A DNA stretch of 11,435 nucleotides from Pseudomonadota bacterium (lineage in GTDB: Bacteria; Pseudomonadota; Gammaproteobacteria; JAKAQQ01): the NCBI GenBank assembly GCA_021852325.1, contig JAJZNM010000108.1, forward strand, positions 1 through 11,435. Reading direction: 5' to 3'. Each line of letters opens with the position of its first letter. The stretch's first letter is position 1. Shown in pieces: positions 1 to 6,410 of the stretch. The notes under the pieces were generated by a model. The model was not told the origin of the DNA and did not search any database. It saw only the letters and a program-made list of their open reading frames with translations. The translations under genes and the position numbers were made by a program.

Positions 1-1487
1 ATCGCATGCTCATGGGCATTACCCAGGTTGTCGCTGCCGCGGTAGTTGGGTTCGAAAACGAGGTACCCGCGTGCGGCGAAGAGGTCGCGCAGTGGCCCGA
101 TCTCGCCCGCATCGAAATGCTCGCTCGAAGCCGCCTCCGGTCCACCGTGGCTGAAAACGACAAGCGGATAGCGGTGCCCCGGCTCGTAATCGTTCGGATA
201 AGTCAGGATGCCGTCATTGAACTCGCCATCCGGGGCATGCCAGGTCACCTCCACGCTACGCGGATAGGCATAGGCCATGAAGGAGCGGTTGAGCGCAGTC
301 AGGGCGACCGGCCGGCTCTTCAGGGTGTGCATGAGGTAGAGCTCCGGTGGACGCCTCGCGCCATCGGCAACAAAGGCCAGTTCCCCCTGCTTCGAGACCG
401 CCACGAGTGTGGGGTTGAGGCGGCCAAGTGCCAGTGCACGGCCCTTGCCCTGGAGCGGCTGGACATAGATCCGGCTTCCCACATGGTTGTTCGCGACGGC
501 AACAAGTCCTTGGGCATCGGGAAGCCAGGCGTATTCCGTTGCGACATCCCGGTCGAGATCCGCGCTCACATCGCGTCCATTTCCCCCGTTGAGCGCAGTG
601 ACGAATAGGTCCATGTCGCTGACCGGGCCCGGGCCATGCGGGTAGAGATACGCAATAGCGTCACCCCGGGGAGCAAAGGCAGGGGTGTATTCGTAGGTCG
701 GGTGGCGCGTCAGGACGCGCACCTTGCCCGTTGTCACATTGACGGCCGCGATCGTCGTCTGGTCGGTGTCGCTGTCGTCGGCGTCGATCTGGCGCGTGAA
801 GACCAGCCAATGCCCGCCGGGCGACCAGGACGGCGCCGTGACCGAGCCCGCAAAGGGTGGTGCATGCTCGAGCACGCTGGTCGGCCCAAGGGTCAGTTGA
901 CGTGTGGTCCCGCGCCGGACTGAAAGCAGCCAGATATGCGACGGCACTGGCGCTGACTGAATCTGGTAGTCATCGTCATGGATGGAGAAAAGGTCATGAC
1001 CCGTGAGGCGCGCCCACTGGCCGAGCTTGGGGGGATCTGGCGTCACGTAGGCGATCGTGCGTCCATCCGGGCTCCAGGCGAACTGCTCGATGCCCTGAGG
1101 GGCGTTCACGATCCGTTCCGGGGTACCACCGGTCGTCGGCACGACGTAGATCTCGGGTTTTTGCCGATCCACGGTCGCGATGAAGGCAATCACACGCCCA
1201 TTGGGGGACCAGCGTGGCATCTGGAGATCCCGCATGCCCCTGACGAGCGCCCTCGGGGCACCACCATTTGTCGAAACCACCATGAGTGTCCGGTTGTAGC
1301 GGTTGTGCACGAAGTCCGGTTTGACGGCGACGAAAGCAATGCGCTCCCCGCCGGGGGAGAATTGGGGCGAGACGAGCTTCACGAGCGAGCGGAAATCCTT
1401 GATCCGTATGGGTTGACCGCGGGCATGTCCAGAAATCGGCATGAGCACCAAGAAGATCAAGAGCCAATATGCGGGAACTCGTTTCAT
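1..1487 (-). CDS. S9-family peptidase (dipeptidyl aminopeptidase/acylaminoacyl peptidase-like), N-terminal part, cut by window edge
   Basis: The reading frame is open from the ATG at 1487 to the left edge, about 495 codons, with no stop. Residues 1-22 look like a Sec signal peptide (MKR start, hydrophobic core, GHA cleavage site), so the protein is probably exported. The next ~350 residues contain repeated TolB/PD40-like beta-propeller blades, seen as FSPGGERIAFVA, WSPNGRVIAFIA, WSPDGRTIAYVT, WSPGGHWLVFTR and FAPRGDAIAYLY. From about residue 400 the alpha/beta-hydrolase domain begins, with the HGGP oxyanion-type motif and then NYRGSDNLG. The catalytic Ser, Asp and His should lie beyond the left edge. 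The start is chosen because GGAGGT lies six bases upstream; an in-frame ATG 18 bases earlier lacks such a site. Family members cleave peptides or acyl-amino acids; the substrate here is unknown. High confidence in family, lower in subfamily. Confidence 0.9.
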   Translation of the reverse strand, partial: MKRVPAYWLLIFLVLMPISGHARGQPIRIKDFRSLVKLVSPQFSPGGERIAFVAVKPDFVHNRYNRTLMVVSTNGGAPRALVRGMRDLQMPRWSPNGRVIAFIATVDRQKPEIYVVPTTGGTPERIVNAPQGIEQFAWSPDGRTIAYVTPDPPKLGQWARLTGHDLFSIHDDDYQIQSAPVPSHIWLLSVRRGTTRQLTLGPTSVLEHAPPFAGSVTAPSWSPGGHWLVFTRQIDADDSDTDQTTIAAVNVTTGKVRVLTRHPTYEYTPAFAPRGDAIAYLYPHGPGPVSDMDLFVTALNGGNGRDVSADLDRDVATEYAWLPDAQGLVAVANNHVGSRIYVQPLQGKGRALALGRLNPTLVAVSKQGELAFVADGARRPPELYLMHTLKSRPVALTALNRSFMAYAYPRSVEVTWHAPDGEFNDGILTYPNDYEPGHRYPLVVFSHGGPEAASSEHFDAGEIGPLRDLFAARGYLVFEPNYRGSDNLGNAHEHA

Positions 1488-1569
1488 CGAAGCACCTCCA
1501 GTCATAACCGATCGGATCAAAGGCATCCAGGCGATCCTGCCCTGGGCACCAGATTCGGGCCACGAGCCG

Positions 1570-1575
1570 ATTATA
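1570..1575 (-). promoter_or_regulatory. Possible -10 box for the S9 peptidase gene
   Basis: The minus strand reads TATAAT here, about 83 bases upstream of the peptidase start codon. No convincing -35 lies 16-18 bases further upstream, so this rests on one perfect hexamer. The same AT-rich spot also reads TATAAT on the plus strand. Confidence 0.3.
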
Positions 1576-1650
1576 ATCAGGAAATGCCTGCGCTTCGCAC
1601 GGGGCACTGTCCCGTCCAGTTCGACCGGACTGGATGCCCTGAAGCCGGGG

Positions 1651-1752
1651 CACCCCGAGATCCCCACCAGTATCCACGATCCGGTTACCAGTCCCGCCCT
1701 CGTTTCGGTTCACGTCAGCAAGTATGATGGCGTGCCGGAACTCCTCGCGGGG
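1651..1752 (+). pseudogene. Possible upstream fragment of an IS66-family transposase
   Basis: In one frame this stretch reads like the segment of IS66 TnpC transposases that follows the zinc-finger-like region: a Pro-Ile-Pro/Ser-Ile start, then PALVSVHVSKYDGVPEL, comparable with the family's P.LLAHVLVSKY..HLPLYR. No start codon, ribosome binding site or intact domain accompanies it, and most of the central catalytic region would have to be deleted before the clearer IS66 piece that begins near 1829. The match is from memory of the family pattern and is weak on its own; its position just upstream, on the same strand as the clearer piece, is what raises it above noise. Confidence 0.3.
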
Positions 1753-1828
1753 CTCACGGTTTATGTCGAGTGATATCACGCGGCCGCCACTCTCATCAAT
1801 CCCTGGGGTACGCCACTCCAGATCCGGT

Positions 1829-2060
1829 CTGCCAGCCGGTGACATCCATCCGGACGTGCACATGGACACCAATGGGATCGAACGACAGATCCGGCCCATG
1901 GCCTTGGAAAGGAAATATTTGGATGTCCTGTTCGTCTGAAATGGAAGCCGAACCTCTCGGCATCCTCCAGATCACCTATCGGCTCCTGGGTATCGATCCC
2001 TACGATGACCTCGCAAACGTCATCCAGCGAATCGGGACCCATCCTGTCGGAGCAGCATGA
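1829..2060 (+). pseudogene. IS66-family transposase (TnpC) C-terminal remnant, frameshifted
   Basis: Two overlapping frames together resemble the C-terminal end of IS66 transposases. The first, ending at the TGA at 1937, contains HMDTNGIERQIRPMALERKY, matching the family pattern (I)D.N..ER.IRP.AL.RKN that carries the last catalytic Glu. After a shift of one frame the reading continues as SSEMEAEPLGILQITYRL, LGIDPYDDLANVIQRIGTHP, matching the family's GS..GG...A...L..T....G.DPY.YL.DVL.R...HP. The second frame stops at 2058. There is no intact start, the catalytic core is missing and no terminal repeats were found, so this is a dead fragment. It is the oldest-looking layer in this block of insertion-sequence debris. 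Confidence 0.6.
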
Positions 2061-2088
2061 CGAAGTACGTCGTGCGCATGGCGCTAGT

Positions 2089-2270
2089 CTATCGATACCC
2101 ATAGCCGCAATGCCAGACCCAAGGACTCCACCAGCCGGGGTGCCAATAGCCCTAGGGACGCGAGACCCCATAGGGATGAACGCGGACCGGACCGGCTGCA
2201 CCACCGCGACCAGGCCCCGGGGTAGGGAACTAGGCAGCAACCGGACAGAGTCAACCGAACACTCAACAGG
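2089..2270 (-). pseudogene. Possible decayed small lipoprotein-like gene
   Basis: On the minus strand one frame shows a hydrophobic run ending in a lipobox-like LTLSGCC and then LVPYPG. After a +1 shift another frame continues as GPVRVHPYGVSRP, a TAG, then GYWHPGWWSPWVWHCGYGYR and a TAG at 2091-2089. Small bacterial lipoproteins often have just this layout, a lipobox followed by a Gly/Trp/Tyr/His-rich tail. The 5' end would run into the IS3 remnant beginning near 2273, so that insertion may have removed the start. Two lesions (a frameshift and an internal stop) are needed to join the pieces; chance composition is a real alternative. Confidence 0.25.
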
Positions 2271-2272
2271 GC

Positions 2273-2502
2273 TGGCGCGAGTGGCGCGACCACGTATTCG
2301 TCGAACGGCTGTGGCGCGCTGTCAAATACGGGGAGAGTATCTCAAGGCCTACGAGTCCATAACCGAGACTCGCGCCTCTCTTGCTCAATTCTCCGACTGC
2401 GCTAATCCTGAGAAGCCACATCAAGCCCTGGAATGACGGACACCGTGGGAGGCATACACCAAGCGTCCTCTGATCTGGCCTCTGGACCAACCCGGCAGAT
2501 AA
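2273..2502 (+). pseudogene. IS3-family transposase (OrfB) C-terminal fragment, frameshifted
   Basis: The first frame reads WREWRDHVFVERLWRAVKYG, the hallmark end of the IS3 OrfB integrase core (family form: W.DNVFVERLWR..KYE). A one-base shift leads into GEYLKAYESITETRASLAQF and then NPEKPHQAL, matching VYL.AY.S..EAR.S...F...YN..RPH..L. A TGA at 2434 interrupts the reading exactly where the family has a Gly-Tyr-X-Thr-Pro continuation; the text beyond it, RTPWEAYTKRP, is that continuation and reaches a TAA at 2500. The catalytic Glu region is visible, but the N-terminal catalytic Asp residues and OrfA are absent. Nonfunctional. Confidence 0.75.
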
Positions 2503-2526
2503 TCCACCTCTGGATCGGGAGATTCT

Positions 2527-2550
2527 GTCCAAGGGTTCGGGCCCACTTCA
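2527..2550 (+). repeat. Right terminal inverted repeat of the IS3-family remnant
   Basis: The outer bases on the minus strand read TGAAGTGGGCCC, in agreement with the TGAAGTGG-type ends of IS3-family elements, and lie about 48 bases downstream of the transposase stop at 2502, the usual spacing. No partner left repeat was found. Confidence 0.5.
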
Positions 2551-2666
2551 GGAGCCCGATATGAACCTAACCCATTCGTTTTATTGGGTACCGGAATGCT
2601 TACATCAGAGCAACTCGCTATTGGGGTGAATGAGCACTTCTGTGAACAGCTGCGTACCTTCGGCCA

Positions 2667-3002
2667 TCAAACCCCAAGCAAGCGACGCGCCAAGAGCGAC
2701 TGCATATCCCGCCGGCCGTCGGCGATCACATAAATGTAAACCTTCTGACCCATAACACGGTAGATCACTCGATAGGGCTTGAAAGCGGTCTGCCGATAGT
2801 CCCGGATACCGAGGGCAACCAGTTCCTTGGGATAGGTACCGCGCTCCGGGAAAGAAATCAGGCTTCCGACAACCTCCAGCAGACGATCCAGGACATAGTC
2901 TGCATTGGCCCTGCAATCCAATTCCGCAAGATCGTCGTAGAGCGACTCCAGATCCTGCTCAGCACCCTCACTCAGCAAGACCTCGTATGTGCCCACCGTC
3001 AT
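2667..3002 (-). CDS. RelE/ParE-family toxin of a type II toxin-antitoxin system
   Basis: The 111-residue protein has the length and layout of the RelE/ParE superfamily. A YEV-type first beta strand leads into two helices rich in Glu/Asp/Leu (about residues 14-52), and the C-terminal beta sheet holds the family signature RDYRQTAFKPYRVIYRV, followed by VYIYVIADGRRDM. The central Arg residues in this sheet are those usually implicated in activity. ParE toxins inhibit DNA gyrase and RelE toxins cleave mRNA on the ribosome; sequence alone does not separate them here, though the DGRRDM...RRL tail looks more ParE-like. The ATG overlaps the antitoxin stop by one base (TAATG), implying translational coupling and a balanced supply of both proteins. 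The gene appears intact. Confidence 0.88.
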   Translation of the reverse strand: MTVGTYEVLLSEGAEQDLESLYDDLAELDCRANADYVLDRLLEVVGSLISFPERGTYPKELVALGIRDYRQTAFKPYRVIYRVMGQKVYIYVIADGRRDMQSLLARRLLGV

Positions 3003-3277
3003 TACGTAGCTGCCTGCTTGGCCCGCAATCTTGCGATCACCTCACCCACGGGCTTGACCTGGCCTGCTTCAATCTCTGCATGGCCCAGTGCGAGTATTTT
3101 CAGCAGCGCCAGCGTTTCCTGTGTCTCTTCGTAGGAGGCGACGTCCTGAATGACCGCCTTGGCCTCACCGTTCTGGGTGATGACAAGCGGGTTCCGCCCC
3201 TCGGTTAATTGGGCCAAGACTTCGGCGGCGTTCGCCTTGAGGTAACTGATGGGTTTGACTTGCGATGAGTAGCGCAT
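3002..3277 (-). CDS. Phd/YefM-family antitoxin
   Basis: The 91-residue protein has the compact N-terminal DNA-binding fold of Phd/YefM antitoxins: a short first strand (VKPISYLKANAAEVL), a helix, then the NPLVITQNGEAKAVIQDV strand pair, with a Glu-rich C-terminal helix (YEETQETLALL) that would wrap the toxin. Family members neutralise the cognate toxin and repress their own operon, the toxin often acting as co-repressor. The start at 3277 has GGGAG seven bases upstream. The gene leads the operon, with the toxin directly after it. A promoter and a palindrome lie 20-60 bases upstream. No damage is seen. Confidence 0.9.
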   Translation of the reverse strand: MRYSSQVKPISYLKANAAEVLAQLTEGRNPLVITQNGEAKAVIQDVASYEETQETLALLKILALGHAEIEAGQVKPVGEVIARLRAKQAAT

Positions 3278-3298
3278 GGCCTGACTCCCTAGATCCGA

Positions 3299-3320
3299 TA
3301 AAGACCTAATATAGTCTTTA
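3299..3320. promoter_or_regulatory. Palindromic operator over the toxin-antitoxin promoter
   Basis: The arms TAAAGAC (3299-3305) and GTCTTTA (3314-3320) form a perfect 7-base inverted repeat around an 8-base AT-rich centre. The centre contains the -10 box, so a bound antitoxin or toxin-antitoxin complex would block RNA polymerase. A further AAGTCTT at 3323-3329 shares the core of one arm and may be an extra half-site. The layout is the usual one for autoregulated Phd/YefM operons; binding itself is inferred. Confidence 0.6.
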
Positions 3321-3336
3321 TTAAGTCTTGCTACAA
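3308..3336 (-). promoter_or_regulatory. Sigma70-type promoter of the toxin-antitoxin operon
   Basis: On the minus strand, TTGTAG (3336-3331) and TATATT (3313-3308) are separated by exactly 17 bases. The -10 matches TATAAT in five of six positions. Transcription would start near 3300, giving a leader of about 25 bases before the antitoxin ATG at 3277. Confidence 0.6.
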
Positions 3337-3428
3337 CAGTTGCACCATGCGCTCAGCTATCGGTATCAGTGAGCAAGTTTGCGGCCGCCTGCGGGTGCTC
3401 CACAATCCGGTAGCGGCCAACTTTGGGT

Positions 3429-3450
3429 GAATTCAACTTCGAAGTGCAAC
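3429..3450 (+). repeat. Left terminal inverted repeat of IS30 copy 1
   Basis: The 22 bases beginning GAATTCAACTTCGAAG occur identically at 11093-11114 and pair with the right end at 4382-4403 with five mismatches. Confidence 0.8.
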
Positions 3451-3523
3451 ATCGCTGACGGACCGGGTGGGCAAGCTGCGGTCGGATCGTGGCTTTCCCG
3501 ACCATCCCAGCGAAGGAAGACCC

Positions 3524-4399
3524 ATGAAGCACTACACACAGCTCACCCAGGAGCAACGATACCCGATGGACGCCTGACGCAAGGCCGGATGGAACCAGAC
3601 CGAGACAACCGAACAACTCCGGGTGGACCCATCGACGATTTCACGGGAGATGCGCCGCAACCAGGGACGACCGGGGCCAAGCGGCCCAGCGGCGCGGTCT
3701 GGCCCGCCGGGCCGAGCGCCTTGGATCCTGTATCGGGGTTTCGGACGGGCAACGGGTGGAGACCCGGATCCGGCCGGAGTGGAGCCCGGCAGAGATCCGG
3801 GAGCGGCTCACCCGGGAAGACCAGCGGCTGATCAGCCACGAGTGGACCGACCCGTACCTCAAGTGGGACCGACAGGGCCCGGAAGGCACTCTGCCGGTCG
3901 CTTTTCTGTCAGCGACAACGGCGCCAGCGCTATAGCCAGCGGGAGCAGTGGGGGAAACCTGAAAAATAGGGTCAGCGTCTCCCCCGTGGAACGCCGGTCG
4001 GACCATCCCCTGCTCGCGGCCCTGGCGCGGCTTCCCGCCCCCGCCTTCCGGGAAGCAACCGTGGACCTCCTCTGCCCGTTCCGCGACCGGGTGCATACGC
4101 TCACGCTGGACAAGGGCACGGAGGGAGCCGAACCCGAACGGAACATCAAATCCCTGGGCGCCACCGGGTACTTTGCCCATCCCGAACACTCCTGGGCGCA
4201 GGGCACGAAAGAGAACACCTACGGGTTGATCCACCAATACTTCCCTAAGTGTCGGGACCTGAGCACGGTCATCCGGAAGGAGCGGGATCACGCCACCGGG
4301 CGCCTCCATCACCGCCCCTGAAAGCGACTGGGCTTCCAAACCCCCGATGAGGGATTCTTTCACACCAGCACCTCACTCACGGTTGTACTTCCAACTTGA
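3524..4399 (+). pseudogene. IS30-family transposase, broken by stop, frameshifts and internal deletion
   Basis: The ATG at 3524 opens MKHYTQLTQEQRYPMDA, the characteristic IS30 N-terminus with its helix-turn-helix (later VDPSTISREMRRNQGR). A TGA at 3575 replaces the usual Leu codon before RKAGWNQTE. Near 3735 the coding frame shifts; a second frame carries VETRIRPEWSPAEIRERL and ISHEWTDPYLKWDRQGPEGT. Near 3900 a third frame reads FCQRQRRQRYSQRE, and the first frame resumes as NLKNRVSVS. The stretch that should hold the first catalytic Asp (GDWE-like) is missing, deleted between NRVSVS and ERRSDHPLLA. The remainder is well preserved: VHTLTLDKGTE (second Asp), YFAHPEHSWAQGTKENTYGL (catalytic Glu), then after a TGA at 4319 KRLGFQTPDEGFF to a stop at 4397. 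Dead enzyme; family certain. Confidence 0.88.
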
Positions 4400-4403
4400 A
4401 CCC
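4382..4403 (+). repeat. Right terminal inverted repeat of IS30 copy 1
   Basis: The reverse complement begins GGGTTCAAGTTGGAAG and aligns with the left end (GAATTCAACTTCGAAG) across 22 bases with five mismatches. It overlaps the last codons of the broken transposase, as is common in this family. Confidence 0.75.
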
Positions 4404-4457
4404 GCATCCCAAATCTCGGCCCCAAGGGTAGGGGCGCATCCTAAGTCCTTGATTTAA

Positions 4458-4533
<76 letters not shown>

Positions 4534-4543
4534 AGAACGATGA

Positions 4544-4549
4544 ATTATA
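4544..4549 (-). promoter_or_regulatory. -10 box of the tRNA-Ala gene
   Basis: A perfect TATAAT on the minus strand ends ten bases before the first base of the tRNA, which places transcription start two to four bases upstream of the mature 5' end. No good -35 hexamer is present at the expected spacing, so the assignment rests on the -10 and its position. Confidence 0.5.
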
Positions 4550-4584
4550 GAACAAACTCCTCTCCGGGACCGATACGCATCCCT

Positions 4585-5418
4585 TCAGGATACGAGCCGG
4601 GTTTCGAGTGCACGCCGGTAGCGGCGAAGATCCTGCACACTCTCGAACACCTCCCCTAATACACTGCCCAGCTTGCGCAGAATGCCCTCGGCGACGCGCT
4701 GTTCTTCGATCTCGTCGAATTGGATCTGTTCATCTAGCCAGTGTTCCATCCAGGCCGGATCGGGGAGCCGGCTCTGGACCGTGTCCCTGGGGTAATGCTC
4801 CCGGCTCACATGGAGGTTGGTGGGGTGCATCGCGCGGCCCGCTTTGCGGCTGACCATGAGCACGCCGATCCTCGCGAACGCGAGCCTTGCGGCATCCCCG
4901 TCGCGCTCGACAGCCCGCTTCATGAATCGCATGTAGCAGGACCCGTGGCGGGCCTCATCGGCTGCCATGAGCCCATAAATCGTCCGGATGACCGGCTCTG
5001 TATGCCACTCGGCGGCCCGGCGATACCAGCCAGTCAGCCGGATTTCTCCACAGAAATGCAGCATGAGCGTTTCGTTCGCAGGCGCCGGATCAAACATGAA
5101 GCGAACGGCATGGAGCTCCGCTTCCGTCGGGGCGAGCGCGGGCCAATAGCGCCTGAGATACTCCATCAGCACCAACGCGTGTTTCTGTTCCTCATAAAAC
5201 CAGACCGAGATGAAAGCCGAAAAGTCGGAGTCATGGGGGTTGTCGCGGAGAAACATCTCGGTCGCCGGCAAGGCAGACCACTCGGTGATGGCGTTCATCT
5301 TGATGGTGCGTGCCTGCTCCTCGGTTGATTTCCCGGACGCGAAATCATCCCACGGCACGTCATTTTCGAGACTCCAGCGTGCTGCTTCCAACTGACGGTA
5401 TAGCTCAGGGTAGAGCAT
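4585..5418 (-). CDS. Ferritin-like di-iron protein related to acyl-ACP desaturases (FA_desaturase_2-like)
   Basis: The 277-residue protein is helical and shows two E-x-x-H di-iron motifs on separate helices: EEQKH (Glu77, His80) and DEARH (Glu155, His158). Carboxylates suited to complete the site lie in ITEWSALPATEMF (Glu46 or Glu54) and in CGEIRLTGW (Glu125). Spacing and motifs follow the soluble acyl-ACP desaturase/ferritin-like pattern, whose plant members carry EENRH and DEKRH. No membrane segment is seen, so it is probably cytoplasmic. The family uses O2 and electrons to desaturate or oxygenate acyl chains; which of these applies here is unknown. The start at 5418 is preferred over an in-frame ATG 54 bases upstream because AAGGGGG lies seven bases before it. 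It follows the SDR gene by 95 bases on the same strand and probably shares its transcript, placing it beside the divergent lipid-modification genes. Confidence 0.82.
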   Translation of the reverse strand: MLYPELYRQLEAARWSLENDVPWDDFASGKSTEEQARTIKMNAITEWSALPATEMFLRDNPHDSDFSAFISVWFYEEQKHALVLMEYLRRYWPALAPTEAELHAVRFMFDPAPANETLMLHFCGEIRLTGWYRRAAEWHTEPVIRTIYGLMAADEARHGSCYMRFMKRAVERDGDAARLAFARIGVLMVSRKAGRAMHPTNLHVSREHYPRDTVQSRLPDPAWMEHWLDEQIQFDEIEEQRVAEGILRKLGSVLGEVFESVQDLRRYRRALETRLVS

Positions 5419-5513
5419 GGGCAGACCCCCTTGAAAATGGTCCTGGCCGGACCTTGCACAACCAAACCCCATCCAGCTGATACGCCGGATACCGGGCTCT
5501 GGATGCGCCAGCC

Positions 5514-6290
5514 TCAGCGATCCCGCGGCGGGTCAAAGGCGCCCTGAGACGGTGTGATGATCCGCATCAGGCGAAGATACAACGAGTTCGGTAGAATTCT
5601 CATGATTTTCATGAGGATAACCATCTGCCAAGGAAAAGCAATCTCGAAGCTTTTGCGAGGCAAGCGATCAAGTATTCTCCGGGCCGCATCATCGGCATCG
5701 ATCAGGAACGGCATGTAAAACCGATTCTTCGCCGTCATGGCCGTGCGGATGAAGCCCGGGTTGATTACCCGCACGGTTACCCCGCGCGGCTTGAGTTCAA
5801 CCGCGAGCGTTTCACAGAGGCTGATCAAGGCGGATTTGGTCGGTCCATAGGCCCCCGCCTGAGGCAGGCCACGGTAGCCGGCCACGGACGCGGTCACAAG
5901 GATCTGGCCCGATCCCTGCTCAATCAACCGGGGGATCACGACGGCGAGGCACTCGACGACACCGAGATAGTTCACCCGGGTGACTTCTGCATAGACCGCA
6001 GGATCAATACCGCCACGCGAAAGCTCATACTTCCCGGCATTGAGGAAGCAGTAATCCAGCCGCCCGAAGCGGCTGAAAACCTGTGCGGCTCCCGTCTCCA
6101 GGCTGGCTCGATCCCGGACGTCGAGGGGGAGCGGGACGATCGCCCCGGGACGGGGAGCGCGTGTGGCCACCTGCTCGAGAAGGTCGCTACGCCGTGCACT
6201 TACCACGACCGAGTGTCCCTCCGCGGCGAGAGCGATGGCGAGTGCCGCACCAATGCCGCTGCTTGCGCCGATGATCCAGACATTGGCCAT
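5514..6290 (-). CDS. Short-chain dehydrogenase/reductase (SDR family)
   Basis: A classical SDR of 258 residues. The NAD(P)-binding motif GASSGIG is at residues 8-14, with Arg33-Arg34 at the end of the second strand suggesting NADP preference; Asp57 (LDV) and Asn84-Ala-Gly86 follow. The catalytic set is Asn107, Ser135 (VTASVAG), Tyr148 and Lys152 (YGPTK), then NPGFIRTAMT. The C-terminal 50 residues are unusually hydrophobic and basic (FPWQMVILMKIMRILP), which may bring the enzyme to the membrane or its acyl substrate. The reaction is reversible alcohol-to-ketone oxidation; the substrate is probably a lipid, by context. The start at 6290 puts the Rossmann motif at the usual distance from the N-terminus; an ATG at 6311 is also possible and neither has a good ribosome binding site. 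SDR genes often accompany the FAD/DUF1365/Cfa set found divergently at 6411. Confidence 0.88.
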   Translation of the reverse strand: MANVWIIGASSGIGAALAIALAAEGHSVVVSARRSDLLEQVATRAPRPGAIVPLPLDVRDRASLETGAAQVFSRFGRLDYCFLNAGKYELSRGGIDPAVYAEVTRVNYLGVVECLAVVIPRLIEQGSGQILVTASVAGYRGLPQAGAYGPTKSALISLCETLAVELKPRGVTVRVINPGFIRTAMTAKNRFYMPFLIDADDAARRILDRLPRKSFEIAFPWQMVILMKIMRILPNSLYLRLMRIITPSQGAFDPPRDR

Positions 6291-6374
6291 TTTCCGACCC
6301 GTTTGATCCATGTTCGCCCATTTTACGTGATTTCATGCCCAATACCGCGACTTCCCCTCGAGAATCCCAAGCGC

Positions 6375-6405
6375 TGCATCCCGGGCGGCTCGTGATGCGT
6401 ATAGT
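6375..6405 (+). promoter_or_regulatory. Candidate promoter for the FAD/DUF1365/Cfa-like operon
   Basis: TATAGT at 6400-6405 matches the sigma70 -10 box in five of six positions, but nothing like TTGACA lies upstream. Instead TGCATCC at 6375-6381 precedes CGTATA at 6398-6403 by 16 bases. This is loosely reminiscent of the TGATCC...CGTA promoters of the ECF sigma factors that control homologous operons in some proteobacteria. Both readings put transcription start at or just after the ATG at 6411, so either the message is leaderless or translation starts at the ATG at 6432. Speculative. Confidence 0.25.
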
Positions 6406-6410
6406 CGAGG

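Larger units (their letters stand above)
2273..2550 (+). mobile_element. 3' remnant of an IS3-family insertion sequence
   Basis: This combines the OrfB fragment with the right terminus. After the transposase end, the DNA runs through GTCCAAGGGTTCGGGCCCACTTCA-like sequence at 2527-2550. Read inward from the end this begins TGAAGTGG, a typical outer end for several IS3-family groups. The left part of the element and its left terminal repeat are missing from the window. Confidence 0.6.
3429..4403 (+). mobile_element. IS30-family insertion sequence, decayed (copy 1)
   Basis: About 975 bases bounded by imperfect 22-base terminal inverted repeats (3429-3450 and 4382-4403, 17 of 22 positions matching) and filled by one broken IS30 transposase gene. 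It is shorter than typical 1.0-1.2 kb family members, in agreement with an internal deletion in the transposase. A second, shorter copy with a nearly identical left end lies at 11093, same orientation. No convincing target-site duplication was seen. Confidence 0.85.

Noticed and set aside
994..1899. A 301-codon open frame on the minus strand
   Set aside because: It overlaps the S9 peptidase in another frame; the peptidase has a signal peptide, ribosome site and propeller repeats, while this frame has low-complexity Arg/Pro/Gly content and no recognisable domain.
4419..4435. GCCCC-AAGGGTA-GGGGC hairpin downstream of tRNA-Ala as a terminator
   Set aside because: Only five base pairs and no T-run on the transcribed strand; similar stems arise often in GC-rich DNA.
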